Assembly: GCF_035556675.1 (NCBI RefSeq)
Contig: NZ_DATMFZ010000162.1
Location: 1-52,586, forward strand
DNA from: Geminicoccus sp035556675
GTDB taxonomy: Bacteria; Pseudomonadota; Alphaproteobacteria; Geminicoccales; Geminicoccaceae
Direction: 5' to 3'
Length of the DNA: 52,586 nt
In this document: positions 1 to 7,221 of the stretch, piece by piece
Numbering within the stretch: position 1 is the first letter of the stretch
Layout of the letters: every line of letters starts with the position of its first letter
Made by a program: the position numbers and the translations under genes
The notes under the pieces: generated by a model
What the model saw: the letters and a program-made list of their open reading frames with translations, nothing else
The model's database searches: none
Told to the model about the DNA's origin: nothing

Positions 1-1
1 C

Positions 2-151
2 GAGCAATGGCCGGGCCTGCCGATCATCATCGCCAGCGGCTATGGCGGCGGGGCAGAAGCGGCCGAGCCGGGAACGGCACGGTTGGCCAAGCCCTACGAC
101 CTGTCCGCGCTCAGCGCTAAGTTCCGCTTCCTGGGGCTGGCCGTGGCCTGA
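2..151 (+). CDS. Response regulator receiver domain, C-terminal end (partial)
   Basis: The last 49 codons of a gene that begins upstream of the window. The residues LPIIIASGY followed by LAKPYD match the beta4 and beta5 ends of a receiver (REC) domain, including the conserved lysine-proline that follows beta5. The protein stops right after the domain, so the REC lies at the C terminus, as in many hybrid histidine kinases or single-domain regulators. The upstream domains cannot be seen. Confidence 0.75.
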   Translation, partial: EQWPGLPIIIASGYGGGAEAAEPGTARLAKPYDLSALSAKFRFLGLAVA

Positions 152-195
152 TCAGCACGCGCGGCGCAGCCATACCGGGCTACCACCAATCTACG

Positions 196-220
196 GGAAC
201 CCCCCTGAATTTGCCTCGTT
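196..220 (+). promoter_or_regulatory. EcfG-type (general stress response) promoter of the entericidin-like gene
   Basis: GGAAC at 196-200 and CGTT at 217-220 are separated by exactly 16 nt, a perfect match to the alphaproteobacterial EcfG consensus. The site ends 47 nt before the ATG of the lipoprotein gene at 268. The cognate sigma factor is encoded in this window at 4179. The sequence match is direct; promoter activity is inferred. Confidence 0.8.
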
Positions 221-267
221 CATCAACGTGCAAGCCATGCAATCCGCTGGCGCCGTTGGAGAACACC

Positions 268-447
268 ATGTCGAATGCCGCCACGTCGCTGACCGCCAGT
301 ACCCGGCTCCTGCGGGTGCTAGCCGCGCTCGCCCTGCTGTTCGGCGCCGGCACGCTCACTGCCTGCAACATGATGGAAGGTGCCGGCGAGGACATCTCCG
401 CCGGTGGGGATGCGCTGAACGACGCTGCCGAGGACGCGAAGGACTGA
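268..447 (+). CDS. Entericidin A/B-like small lipoprotein
   Basis: A 59-residue protein with an N-terminal signal helix (about residues 15-33) ending in the lipobox LTAC, then a short acidic mature part of about 25 residues (NMMEGAGEDISAGG...). Size, lipobox and the small Gly/Ala/Asp-rich mature peptide fit the entericidin family of envelope lipoproteins, which are stress-induced in many alphaproteobacteria. The ATG at 268 is chosen because the in-frame extension up to 211 would bury the signal peptide and overlap the promoter. It is monocistronic between an EcfG promoter and a hairpin terminator. Confidence 0.8.
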   Translation: MSNAATSLTASTRLLRVLAALALLFGAGTLTACNMMEGAGEDISAGGDALNDAAEDAKD

Positions 448-492
448 TCGTCCACAACGCCGAACAAAGAGCCGCGTGGGCGGCACAAGAAA

Positions 493-522
493 GGGTGGCT
501 TCAGCTGGAGCCGCCCTTTTTT
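493..522 (+). terminator. Rho-independent terminator of the entericidin-like gene
   Basis: An 8-bp stem (493-500 with 509-516, one G-U pair) with an 8-nt loop is followed directly by six T residues (517-522). It lies 45 nt after the lipoprotein stop codon. Confidence 0.85.
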
Positions 523-809
523 CATGGGACGAGGATCCTGCAGCGCTCGGCGCAGCAACGACCCGCTGGATAAAGAACGGGCCGCCTGCCTGGGGGGATG
601 GCAAGCGGCCCGCAACTTCGAGGGAGGGTTGAAACGCACCGGCATGACGTCCGGTCGTTCCTGAAACGTCTATACAGCAGGAGGGTTCCGCACCAACTCG
701 AAATAAGCAGCCGGCTCTTTAGGAAGGAACTTCGGGCGCCTGGTCCGACTTTGCCGATGGTGCGGTGCCGCACCTGTGCTGTTGCCACGCCAGTCGGAAG
801 GCGAGCCTG
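523..809. other. Intergenic stretch without a supported gene
   Basis: Together with the terminator just before it, this leaves about 360 bases between two small genes. Open frames in it lack ribosome binding sites and family features. A GGAAC at 726-730 is not followed by a GTT at the right distance. The last 20 bases hold the GGAAGGCGAG ribosome binding site of the next gene. Confidence 0.5.
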
Positions 810-971
810 ATGCTGTGTTGGGCATTGCTGTTCTTTATCTTCGCATTTATCACTGGCGTAGTGGGATTTGCCGGTGTGGCGATGGTTTCCGCAAGCGTGG
901 CGAAAATGCTCTTCTTCGTCTTCCTGGCCTTGCTCGCCCTTACATTCGCAGCCTATCTGGTGCGGGAATGA
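810..971 (+). CDS. DUF1328 (YtjA-like) small membrane protein
   Basis: A 53-residue protein that is almost entirely two hydrophobic helices (about residues 3-22 and 29-50). The pattern WALLFFIFAFITGVVGF...A is typical of the DUF1328/YtjA family of inner-membrane miniproteins. Their molecular role is unknown, but they are commonly stress-associated. The ATG at 810 is preceded by GGAAGGCGAG at good distance; an in-frame extension to 765 is rejected because it adds an unrelated Cys/His-rich stretch. It sits inside the general stress locus, but I see no convincing EcfG promoter of its own. Confidence 0.8.
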   Translation: MLCWALLFFIFAFITGVVGFAGVAMVSASVAKMLFFVFLALLALTFAAYLVRE

Positions 972-1002
972 TGCAGCCTGGGAAGAAGCCGCGGAAGCCG
1001 CG

Positions 1003-1027
1003 GGAACTTGGTTTAGGCCTGGCAGTT
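1003..1027 (+). promoter_or_regulatory. EcfG-type promoter ahead of nepR-phyR
   Basis: GGAAC at 1003-1007 and AGTT at 1024-1027 are spaced by 16 nt. The first base of the -10 element deviates from CGTT; the GTT core matches. It would drive nepR, phyR and the kinase gene, giving the locus positive autoregulation. Confidence 0.65.
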
Positions 1028-1209
1028 TTGCCGGCAGCCTGCCTCTGGTGCGGGCAGCCGAACGCGAGGTCACCTTGAGCATGCAGTTGATTTCCGTCAA
1101 ACTCGGCACATCCCAGCCTGACATGGTCATGCGGGATCTGCCGGGCATGCCGCTTCCGTGGCCGCATCGCGTGATCTCGCAGCAACTTGGGTCGAGAAGG
1201 GACTGGGCC

Positions 1210-1431
1210 TTGTCGAGTTCGTCGAACCAGAGTCGCGCGGCGAGCAGCAAGACCTTTCCCGCCCGCAGCGACAAGGAGCGGTCCGCGATCGACGTGGACT
1301 ACGACCGCTGGCTGAACCGCCGCATGCATCAGCTCTACGATCCCGTGCTCGACGAGGCCATTCCTCCGGAAATGGCCAAGCTGCTGCTCCAGTTCGAGGA
1401 GAAGCCGCAGGACGGCGAGGACGAGAAGTAG
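1210..1431 (+). CDS. nepR: Anti-sigma factor NepR
   Basis: A short protein whose C-terminal half has the NepR signature: a first helix with RWLNRRMHQLYDPVLDE, then a second helix IPPEMAKLLLQFEE. NepR holds the sigma factor EcfG inactive until phosphorylated PhyR binds NepR and releases it. The next gene is phyR, as expected. The start is uncertain. I use TTG at 1210, preceded by AGAAGGGA, which gives 73 residues, a normal NepR size. An ATG at 1081 (116 residues) has GAGGT ten bases upstream and lies closer to the EcfG promoter, but its extra N-terminal 43 residues show no recognisable feature and weaker codon bias. Confidence 0.75.
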   Translation: MSSSSNQSRAASSKTFPARSDKERSAIDVDYDRWLNRRMHQLYDPVLDEAIPPEMAKLLLQFEEKPQDGEDEK

Positions 1432-1502
1432 CGCCGGCAGGCGGGTGGATTGGCCGTGCCCGGTTGGGGAGGGCCGGTGGCTTGTTGTCCGGGGGAGTTG
1501 AA

Positions 1503-2282
1503 ATGGCGACCATGGCGGCGGAGATCGCGCAATCCCTGCCTTATCTGAGGCGGTATGCACGCGCGATCACCGGCGATCAGCGGCGCGGCGACATCCAGGT
1601 CCAGCGCTGCCTGGAGCGGCTCCTGGCGGACCGGTCGAACAGCGCCGGGCTGTCGCTGCGGCTGCTGCTGTTCCGGACCCTGACGCGGAGCTGGAACGAC
1701 CGGGCCGAGCCGGAGCCGGCGCCGCATGCGCCGATCGCCAACAACGCGATCCTGGACCACCGGGTGCGCGAGATCGCACCGGCCAGGCGCCAGGCGCTGG
1801 TGCTGTCCGTGCTCGAAGGCTTCACCACGGACGAGATCGCCCAGATCCTGGAAGTGGCGCCGGCGGAGGCCGAGCGGCTGATGACCCTCGCCAAGGCGGA
1901 CCTGCGCGACCAGCGGCCGACCCGGATCATGATCATCGAGGACGAGCCGATCATCGCGTTGGATCTGGCCGGGATCTGCGAGCGGCACGGCCATCAGGTG
2001 GTCGGGTTCGCCGCCACGCGCGACGAGGCGGTGGCCAAGGCCCAGGAAGAGCGTCCCGGTCTGATCCTGGCCGACATCCAGCTGGCTGATGACAGCTCGG
2101 GAATCGATGCGGTCACCGACATCCTGAAGCAGATGACGGTGCCCGTGATCTTCATCACCGCCTTCCCCCAGCGGCTCCTGACCGGGCAGCGGCCGGAGCC
2201 GACCTTCCTGATCACCAAGCCGTTCGACGCGGACACCTTGGCCGTGTCGATCTCGCAGGCGCTCGCGACCGCCGCGGCGTGA
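1503..2282 (+). CDS. phyR: Response regulator PhyR (sigma-like domain plus receiver)
   Basis: A 259-residue protein. Residues 1-135 resemble an ECF sigma factor (LPYLRRYARAITGDQ at the start; a sigma-4-like helix-turn-helix near ARRQALVLSVLEGFTTDEIA) but serve as a decoy for NepR. Residues 142-255 are a receiver domain with acidic pocket EDE, phospho-acceptor Asp191 (LADIQ) and Lys239 (TKPFD). When phosphorylated, the sigma-like domain is freed to bind NepR. The ATG at 1503 has GGGGGAG upstream; a longer in-frame reading back to 1158 runs through nepR and is not used. Its stop overlaps the GTG start of the kinase, indicating co-translation. Confidence 0.95.
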   Translation: MATMAAEIAQSLPYLRRYARAITGDQRRGDIQVQRCLERLLADRSNSAGLSLRLLLFRTLTRSWNDRAEPEPAPHAPIANNAILDHRVREIAPARRQALVLSVLEGFTTDEIAQILEVAPAEAERLMTLAKADLRDQRPTRIMIIEDEPIIALDLAGICERHGHQVVGFAATRDEAVAKAQEERPGLILADIQLADDSSGIDAVTDILKQMTVPVIFITAFPQRLLTGQRPEPTFLITKPFDADTLAVSISQALATAAA

Positions 2283-4030
2283 GCGATCGGCGGCGCGGAA
2301 GCGGGACATGGTCGCTGGTCGATGCGCTGCCAGCACGTCTGCGCGGCCTGAAGGCTCGCCTCGCCGTGATCGTGGCGCTCGTGCTGCTGGTGCCCACTGC
2401 GTTTGCGATCGTCCAGGCGATGCGCGTGCTGAACGAGGACAGCCAGCGCCAGCGCGCCACCCTGGAGCGCACGCTCACCCTGTTCGTAGGCTATCACGAC
2501 CAGATGGCCCTGCAGGCCGCCAGGCTCCTGCTCAGCCTCGCGGAGCGGCCCGCCGTGGTCGAGGCGGATCCCGTCGTCTGCAGTGATGCGCTGGCCGCGG
2601 AAGCCAACCAGAACGCCATGCTCCTGGTGCTCGCCCGCGCGGACGCGGAAGGCAGGGTGATCTGCAGCTCGCGCCCGAACGCGGTCGGGGTCTCCTATGC
2701 CGAGCGGCCATGGTTCCGGCAGCTTGCCAGCGGGCAGGCCAACCTGGTCTCGAGCGGGGTCATCATCGGGCGGACCCCGATGGTCGGGCGCACCATGGTG
2801 GTGGCCGCCACCATCGGCGGGCAGCGCCGGCCCTTCGACGGCACGATCAGCGCCGGCCTGGCGCTGGAAGCGCTCATCGCCCTGCCGCGCTCGATCCAGC
2901 TGCCGGCGGACGCGGTGGCACTGGTGGTCGATACGGACGGGGCGATTGCCACGACCCGCGGCGAGGTCGAGCCTTTCGGCCTCGATCCGGAGGCGATCCG
3001 GGGCCTGCTGGCCAAGCCGGGCGTGCCGCTAATTCGCGCCGACAACGAGGGCCGGACCTGGCAGTTCCTGGCTCGCCGCAGCGACGTGCCGAGCATGCGC
3101 ACCGCGGTGCTGGTGGGGCTGCCGGTGCAGCGCTGGAGCTGGCTCGACGCCCGGTTCCAGAGCGGCATCCTGCTGCCGACCTCCATCCTGTTCCTGTCGG
3201 TGTTCGTCGTCTGGGTCGCGACCGACATGCTGATCACCCGGCCGCTGCTCAGGCTGGCGAAGGCGGTGCGGCGCTGGCGGCGGGAAGGCGAAATGCCGCC
3301 CTTGATGCTGGACGGGGCGCCGGAGGAACTGGAGGAGCTGGCCCACGCCTTCACCCGCGCGGCCACCGAGATCCGCGAACGCGACGCGCTGCTCCACGCG
3401 TCCCTGCAGGAAAAGGACCTGCTGCTTCGCGAGATCCACCACCGGGTCAAGAACAACCTGCAGATCGTCACGAGCCTCTTGAACCTGCGCGCTGGCTCCC
3501 TGCGCAATGCCCAGGCGCAGCGGGCGATGCGCGAGGCGCAGCTGGGTATCAAGGCGCTGGCCCTGGTGCACCGCAAGCTCTACGAGCGCGTCGACCTGAA
3601 GCAGGTGGCGCTCGACGAACTCCTGGAGGAGCTGTGCAGCCTGGTCCATGACCTGAGTGGCGAGCTTTCCCCGCAGGTGAGCCTGGCCGTTTCCCTGGAT
3701 CCGGTCGTGGTGGTGGCCGATCAGGCGACGCCTCTGGCGCTGCTGTGCAGCGAGCTACTGACCAACGCCGCCAAGCACGCGTTCCCCGACAATCGGCCCG
3801 GCACGATCGAGGTCCGGCTGGAGCGGCTGGAGGACGGGCGGGCTCGGCTGACGATCGCCGACGACGGCGTCGGCCTGGAAGGCACGCCGCCGGCGGCGCC
3901 GGATGCTGCGACCGGGCTCGGCACCAGGCTCGTCCAGATGTTCGCCCGGCAGATCGGCGGCGACCTCTCCGTCGAGAGCGGAGCCGGTGGCACGCGCACC
4001 ACCCTGGTCTTTACCCCGCTCAAGGCCTAA
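2279..4030 (+). CDS. Membrane sensor histidine kinase, HisKA_2/HWE type (probable PhyR kinase)
   Basis: A 583-residue inner-membrane kinase. A first membrane helix (about 25-47) precedes a periplasmic Cache-like sensor domain (about 50-295) and a second helix (about 299-320, ILFLSVFVVWVATDMLI), then a HAMP-like linker. The dimerisation motif REIHHRVKNN (384-393, probable phospho-His387) is the HisKA_2 hallmark, followed by the ATPase domain with N box ELLTNAAKH (near 490) and G boxes. Such kinases phosphorylate PhyR. The GTG start overlaps the phyR stop, which points to PhyR as partner. No receiver is attached. The ligand of the sensor domain cannot be predicted. Confidence 0.9.
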   Translation: MSDRRRGSGTWSLVDALPARLRGLKARLAVIVALVLLVPTAFAIVQAMRVLNEDSQRQRATLERTLTLFVGYHDQMALQAARLLLSLAERPAVVEADPVVCSDALAAEANQNAMLLVLARADAEGRVICSSRPNAVGVSYAERPWFRQLASGQANLVSSGVIIGRTPMVGRTMVVAATIGGQRRPFDGTISAGLALEALIALPRSIQLPADAVALVVDTDGAIATTRGEVEPFGLDPEAIRGLLAKPGVPLIRADNEGRTWQFLARRSDVPSMRTAVLVGLPVQRWSWLDARFQSGILLPTSILFLSVFVVWVATDMLITRPLLRLAKAVRRWRREGEMPPLMLDGAPEELEELAHAFTRAATEIRERDALLHASLQEKDLLLREIHHRVKNNLQIVTSLLNLRAGSLRNAQAQRAMREAQLGIKALALVHRKLYERVDLKQVALDELLEELCSLVHDLSGELSPQVSLAVSLDPVVVVADQATPLALLCSELLTNAAKHAFPDNRPGTIEVRLERLEDGRARLTIADDGVGLEGTPPAAPDAATGLGTRLVQMFARQIGGDLSVESGAGGTRTTLVFTPLKA

Positions 4031-4072
4031 GTCTCAAAGGAGTGAGGTGACGGATCGATGCATCCTGCAGGC

Positions 4073-4097
4073 GGAACCTTCCCCAGCCTGGTGCGTT
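4073..4097 (+). promoter_or_regulatory. EcfG-type promoter of ecfG (autoregulation)
   Basis: GGAAC at 4073-4077 and CGTT at 4094-4097, spaced by 16 nt, are a perfect consensus match in the gap between the kinase gene and ecfG. The ATG of ecfG is 81 nt downstream. This implies that EcfG amplifies its own transcription separately from the nepR-phyR operon. Confidence 0.85.
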
Positions 4098-4178
4098 GAT
4101 GCGGTACTGGACCAATGCTCGGATGGTCGACCACGGGGGGGCCGCTGAGGCAGATGCGAACGAGGGAGCGATTGATCC

Positions 4179-4808
4179 ATGTCAGTTTTCCGTGAGGATA
4201 TCGTCGCGCTGCTGCCTCATCTGCGGGCATTCGCGCGCAGTCTGACCTCCGGTAACAGTGCCCTGGCCGATGATCTTGTGCAGGACACTATGGTCAACGC
4301 GCTGCAGGCGCAGGCACAGTTTCAGGAAGGCACCAATCTCAAGGCCTGGATGTTCACCATCCTGCGCAATCGCTTCCACAGCGTGATCAGCCGCAAGCAT
4401 GTCACGGCCGAGGTCGAGCAGGACGAGACGATCGAGAACCACTGGTGGCAGCCAGCCTACCAGGAAAGCGCCATCGAGCTGGATGCCTTCCGCCGCGCGT
4501 TTCGCCATTTGAGTGCCACTCATCGCGAGGTGTTGGTCCTCGCTACCGTCCATGAGCTGCCCTACGAGAAAATCGCCGAGATCTGCGGCTGCGAGGTCGG
4601 CACGGTGAAGAGCCGTGTGGCCCGGGCACGGTCCATCCTCAAGAAGATGGTGCTGGAGGGGGAACTGCCGGTCGACGCGTCGAAGGTCCCGGTGCGCCGG
4701 ATCGAGCCGAAGGTTGACATCGCGGTGCCGAGCGAGGCCCGCCGCCTGGCCGTGGCCCAGGCCGTCCAGGAGGATCTGGCGCGGCGTACTGGCCGGCCCA
4801 TCCACTGA
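4179..4808 (+). CDS. ecfG: RNA polymerase sigma factor EcfG
   Basis: A 209-residue ECF sigma factor. Region 2 spans about 10-72, with the -10 recognition helix around DDLVQDTMVNAL and NLKAWMFTILRNRF. Region 4 spans about 107-158, with helix-turn-helix YEKIAEICGCEVGTVKSRVARAR, which reads the GGAAC -35 element. Together with neighbouring nepR and phyR this identifies the general stress sigma factor. About 40 residues follow region 4, making it somewhat longer than a minimal ECF sigma. It is transcribed from its own EcfG promoter and closed by a strong terminator. Confidence 0.95.
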   Translation: MSVFREDIVALLPHLRAFARSLTSGNSALADDLVQDTMVNALQAQAQFQEGTNLKAWMFTILRNRFHSVISRKHVTAEVEQDETIENHWWQPAYQESAIELDAFRRAFRHLSATHREVLVLATVHELPYEKIAEICGCEVGTVKSRVARARSILKKMVLEGELPVDASKVPVRRIEPKVDIAVPSEARRLAVAQAVQEDLARRTGRPIH

Positions 4809-4839
4809 CGACCTCTTCTTAGGTTCTTTCGTTCCTGCT

Positions 4840-4864
4840 GGAGGCGCCGCAAGGCGCCTCCTTT
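4840..4864 (+). terminator. Rho-independent terminator after ecfG
   Basis: A perfect 9-bp stem (4840-4848 with 4853-4861) closed by a GCAA tetraloop and followed by a short T run (4862-4864), 31 nt after the ecfG stop. Confidence 0.85.
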
Positions 4865-5154
4865 GCATTCTAGTACCGGTTCCGGTGCAAACGGCGGTCG
4901 CCGGCCGCGCCGGATTGAGGGGCCGGGTCTTGTGGAGGAGGAGGCAGGGCCAAGCCATAGCCACGCTGATGCGGATCGAAGATGGTCCGCCCCGGGCGCC
5001 GGATGCGGCGGCCCAGATCCATGGCAGAACGGATGGCGCAGCATGAAGATCGGGAGCCGGCTGGCGGTCGGCCGGGCAGGGATGATGGTCGTTTGCTGGT
5101 TGGGGGTACTGCCTGCCTGGCAGTGCCCGGTCTGCATCGGCCTGGAGGACCAGA
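4865..5154. other. Intergenic stretch before the lipid kinase gene
   Basis: No supported gene. An in-frame ATG at 5043 opens a 39-codon frame that runs 8 bases into the next gene and has a hydrophobic middle, but I find no clear ribosome binding site or family resemblance. No EcfG site was found. GGAGG at 5142-5146 is the ribosome binding site of the gene at 5155. Confidence 0.45.
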
Positions 5155-6060
5155 ATGGCTAGTCCGCGGGTGCTGCTGCTGGTCAACCCGAACAGCCGGC
5201 GCGGTGCCCTGTATCTGGATCGGCTCCTCGACCTGTTCGTCAGCCTGAAGGTCGAGGTAGTCCGGCCCGACGGGGATGGCAGGCTGGATGCGACCAAGGT
5301 GATCCGGGAGCACGTCGGCCGGATCGACATGGTCGTGGTTGGCGGCGGCGACGGCTCCGTCCATGCCGCCCTGCCGGGCCTGCTCGAGAGCAATCTGCCG
5401 CTGCTGGTAGTGCCGCTCGGCACGGCCAACGACCTGGCGCGGGCGCTGGAACTGCCCACCGACCCGCTGGAGGCGGCTCGGCTGGTGGTGAATGGCAGGC
5501 AGCGCCGGATAGATGCGGGGCGGGTCAACGGCGTGCCGTTCGTCAACGTCGCCAACATGGGGGTCAGCGTGGACATCGCGCGCACCCTGAACGGCGACCT
5601 GAAGCGCCGCTTCGGCGTGCTGGCCTATGCGATCGCGGCTTGGCGGGCTCTGTCCCGCCCGCGCCGCTTCCGTGCGGTGATCCGCCTGCCCGGCGAGACC
5701 CTGCAGGTGCGCAGCATGCAGCTCGCGGTGGGCGCCGGGCGCAACTATGGCGGGGGCATGGTGATCAACGAGGATGCCCGCATCGACGACGGTCTGCTCT
5801 GGCTCTACAGCATCGCACCCCGCTCGCTCTGGCAGCTGGTCAAGGATGTGTTCGCGCTTCGGGCGGGACGGCACCGCGATGCGGAACGGGTCACTACCCG
5901 GTCGGCCCCCTGGTTCGAGATCCGCACCCGTCGGCCGCGCACGGTCACGGCCGACGGGGAAGTGGTCACCCGCACGCCGATCCGCCTGGAAATTCTGCCG
6001 CAGGCGCTGCTGGTGGTGGTGCCGCGGCAGGTGGGAACCGGGGCGGCCACGACCGGTTGA
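5155..6060 (+). CDS. YegS/diacylglycerol kinase-family lipid kinase
   Basis: A 301-residue cytoplasmic enzyme with the diacylglycerol/sphingosine kinase catalytic fold. It has VNPNSRRG at the N terminus, the nucleotide-binding GGGDGS loop near residue 64, and PLGTANDLAR near 90, followed by the beta-sandwich C-terminal domain containing a DGLLWLYSI motif. These enzymes transfer the ATP gamma-phosphate to a lipid hydroxyl such as diacylglycerol or phosphatidylglycerol; the true substrate cannot be told from sequence. The start is supported by GGAGG seven bases upstream. It lies alone between the ecfG terminator and the next EcfG-type site. Confidence 0.88.
   Translation: MASPRVLLLVNPNSRRGALYLDRLLDLFVSLKVEVVRPDGDGRLDATKVIREHVGRIDMVVVGGGDGSVHAALPGLLESNLPLLVVPLGTANDLARALELPTDPLEAARLVVNGRQRRIDAGRVNGVPFVNVANMGVSVDIARTLNGDLKRRFGVLAYAIAAWRALSRPRRFRAVIRLPGETLQVRSMQLAVGAGRNYGGGMVINEDARIDDGLLWLYSIAPRSLWQLVKDVFALRAGRHRDAERVTTRSAPWFEIRTRRPRTVTADGEVVTRTPIRLEILPQALLVVVPRQVGTGAATTG
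6034..6058 (+). promoter_or_regulatory. EcfG-type promoter inside the 3' end of the lipid kinase gene
   Basis: GGAAC at 6034-6038 and GGTT at 6055-6058 are spaced by 16 nt. The site overlaps the last codons of the preceding gene and lies 107 nt upstream of the gene at 6165. Three of four -10 bases match. Because it is inside a coding region it is less certain than the other sites. Confidence 0.5.
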
Positions 6061-6164
6061 TGTGGCTGAGGAGGGATGGGCGCTGCTGCCTGTCCGGCTT
6101 GGCGCGCATCTTCACCATTATGGGATGCGTCGCTGCATTAACGAACTAACAAGGACGAGCGATC

Positions 6165-6653
6165 ATGCACCCCAAGCGTCGTGCCGCCTTGGCCCTCATG
6201 CTGGCCCGCGACTCGCTGCTGTCGTGCCACCGTCTGGCGCGGCACATCGTCGACGAGGTCGACGGCGGCAGGGCGAAGGCTTGGGGACAGGCCTATGCAC
6301 GGCGCATCGAGCTGTTCGAGAGCATGATGCGCTGCCTGATCGACTATGGCGTGCGACCGGGCGACCTGCAGGCCAAGCTCAAGTCGGTGCCGACCGAAGA
6401 GAAGGTGCCGGTGAACCTGGAGGCGGTGCTGGAGGCGGAAGCCCGGTTGGAGCGGCACCTCCAGTTCTCCCTGCGCAACACGATCGACGACCCGGAACTG
6501 TACCGCCTGCTGGCTCAGGCCTTCGAGCAGGTGCGTCAGTTCCGTGCCCATGGCGAGTTCCAGCGACTGCCGGTGTCGCGGCACGACGCGACGCCATTCC
6601 CCAGTACTTCCGCGCAGCTGGCCGGAGGGTTTGCCGGGACGGCGCTGCAATAG
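6165..6653 (+). CDS. Hypothetical helical protein of the stress cluster
   Basis: A 162-residue protein I do not recognise. It looks all-alpha, with charged amphipathic segments (HRLARHIVDEVDGG at about 20-33, LEAVLEAEARLERHL at about 85-100, LYRLLAQAFEQVRQFR at about 112-128). There is no signal peptide or membrane helix, and the tail of about 25 residues is low in charge and probably disordered. A fold of the ferritin-like or DUF2383 kind is possible, but no metal-binding pattern is evident. Its place behind an EcfG-type site and among stress genes suggests a stress role. Confidence 0.7.
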   Translation: MHPKRRAALALMLARDSLLSCHRLARHIVDEVDGGRAKAWGQAYARRIELFESMMRCLIDYGVRPGDLQAKLKSVPTEEKVPVNLEAVLEAEARLERHLQFSLRNTIDDPELYRLLAQAFEQVRQFRAHGEFQRLPVSRHDATPFPSTSAQLAGGFAGTALQ

Positions 6654-6704
6654 GCCCCACGTCGGATCGGGAGGGGGCTGACCGCTTTCGTGGCCACGTG
6701 CCGG

Positions 6705-7049
6705 TCATTCGGCGGGCGGCAGGCTGTCGAGCTGCTCCGCGCTGAGGCCGACCCGGATCGTCCCGTCGCCCTCCTGCTGCAGACTGGCGGTTTCGAGCCG
6801 GACCGGCTTGGCCCCGATGCCCAGGAAGCCGCCGAGCTCGACCACGACCGCTTCGACCCGCTGGTCCGCATCGATCACCAGATCGCTGACCCTGCCCACC
6901 GTCTGGCCGGTCACGTCCATGACGCTCTGCCCGACCAGTTCGCTGTCGCTGAACGCGTTCTGCGGAACACTCGACGTTTCGACATCCTGCGCAATGGCGG
7001 GAACACCGCCCAACAGGATGGCCGCCAGGAGAATGGCGGACCGCTGCAT
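6705..7049 (-). CDS. Secreted PRC-barrel domain protein
   Basis: A 114-residue protein with a cleavable signal peptide (about residues 1-21, ending AIAQ) and a single PRC-barrel fold. The barrel is recognised by LVGQSVMDVTGQTVGRVSDLVIDADQ followed by VVVELGGFLGIGAKPVRLE. PRC-barrel proteins of this exported class are common in alphaproteobacterial stress clusters; the ligand is unknown. It is the only minus-strand gene in the stress block. I looked for an EcfG site on its upstream side and found only a poor one (GTTCC at 7145-7149 with a mismatched -10). Confidence 0.85.
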   Translation of the reverse strand: MQRSAILLAAILLGGVPAIAQDVETSSVPQNAFSDSELVGQSVMDVTGQTVGRVSDLVIDADQRVEAVVVELGGFLGIGAKPVRLETASLQQEGDGTIRVGLSAEQLDSLPPAE

Positions 7050-7169
7050 CAGACTGCTCCTTTTTCCAATCGCTGGTTATCTGGCGGAGCGCGCCGGAGA
7101 AGGTCGCACCCCTGCACCCGACTCAATCCGGTCCGGCGCCATGGGTTCCACGTGCTTGAAATCGGGGCG

Positions 7170-7194
7170 GGAACGCAGGAGTCGTTCCCGTGTT
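7170..7194 (+). promoter_or_regulatory. EcfG-type promoter of the DUF2934 gene
   Basis: GGAAC at 7170-7174 and TGTT at 7191-7194 are spaced by 16 nt. The DUF2934 start codon is 28 nt downstream, leaving a very short leader that includes the AGGAGG ribosome binding site at 7208. Confidence 0.7.
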
Positions 7195-7221
7195 AAATCG
7201 ACAGGCGAGGAGGACTTGGGC

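Noticed and set aside
726..751. GGAAC upstream of the DUF1328 gene as a possible EcfG promoter
   Set aside because: At 16 or 17 nt downstream the sequence reads GACT/ACTT, with no GTT; the -10 element does not match.
1158..1502. Long N-terminal extension of phyR
   Set aside because: It runs through nepR in another frame, has no family similarity and PhyR proteins begin at the sigma-like domain; ATG 1503 has a good ribosome binding site.
5043..5162. A 39-codon frame ending inside the lipid kinase gene
   Set aside because: No clear ribosome binding site, no family similarity and overlap with a well-supported gene.
7125..7149. EcfG-type promoter on the minus strand for the PRC-barrel gene
   Set aside because: GTTCC (reverse of GGAAC) is present, but the -10 position reads AATC instead of AACG-like, so the match is too weak.
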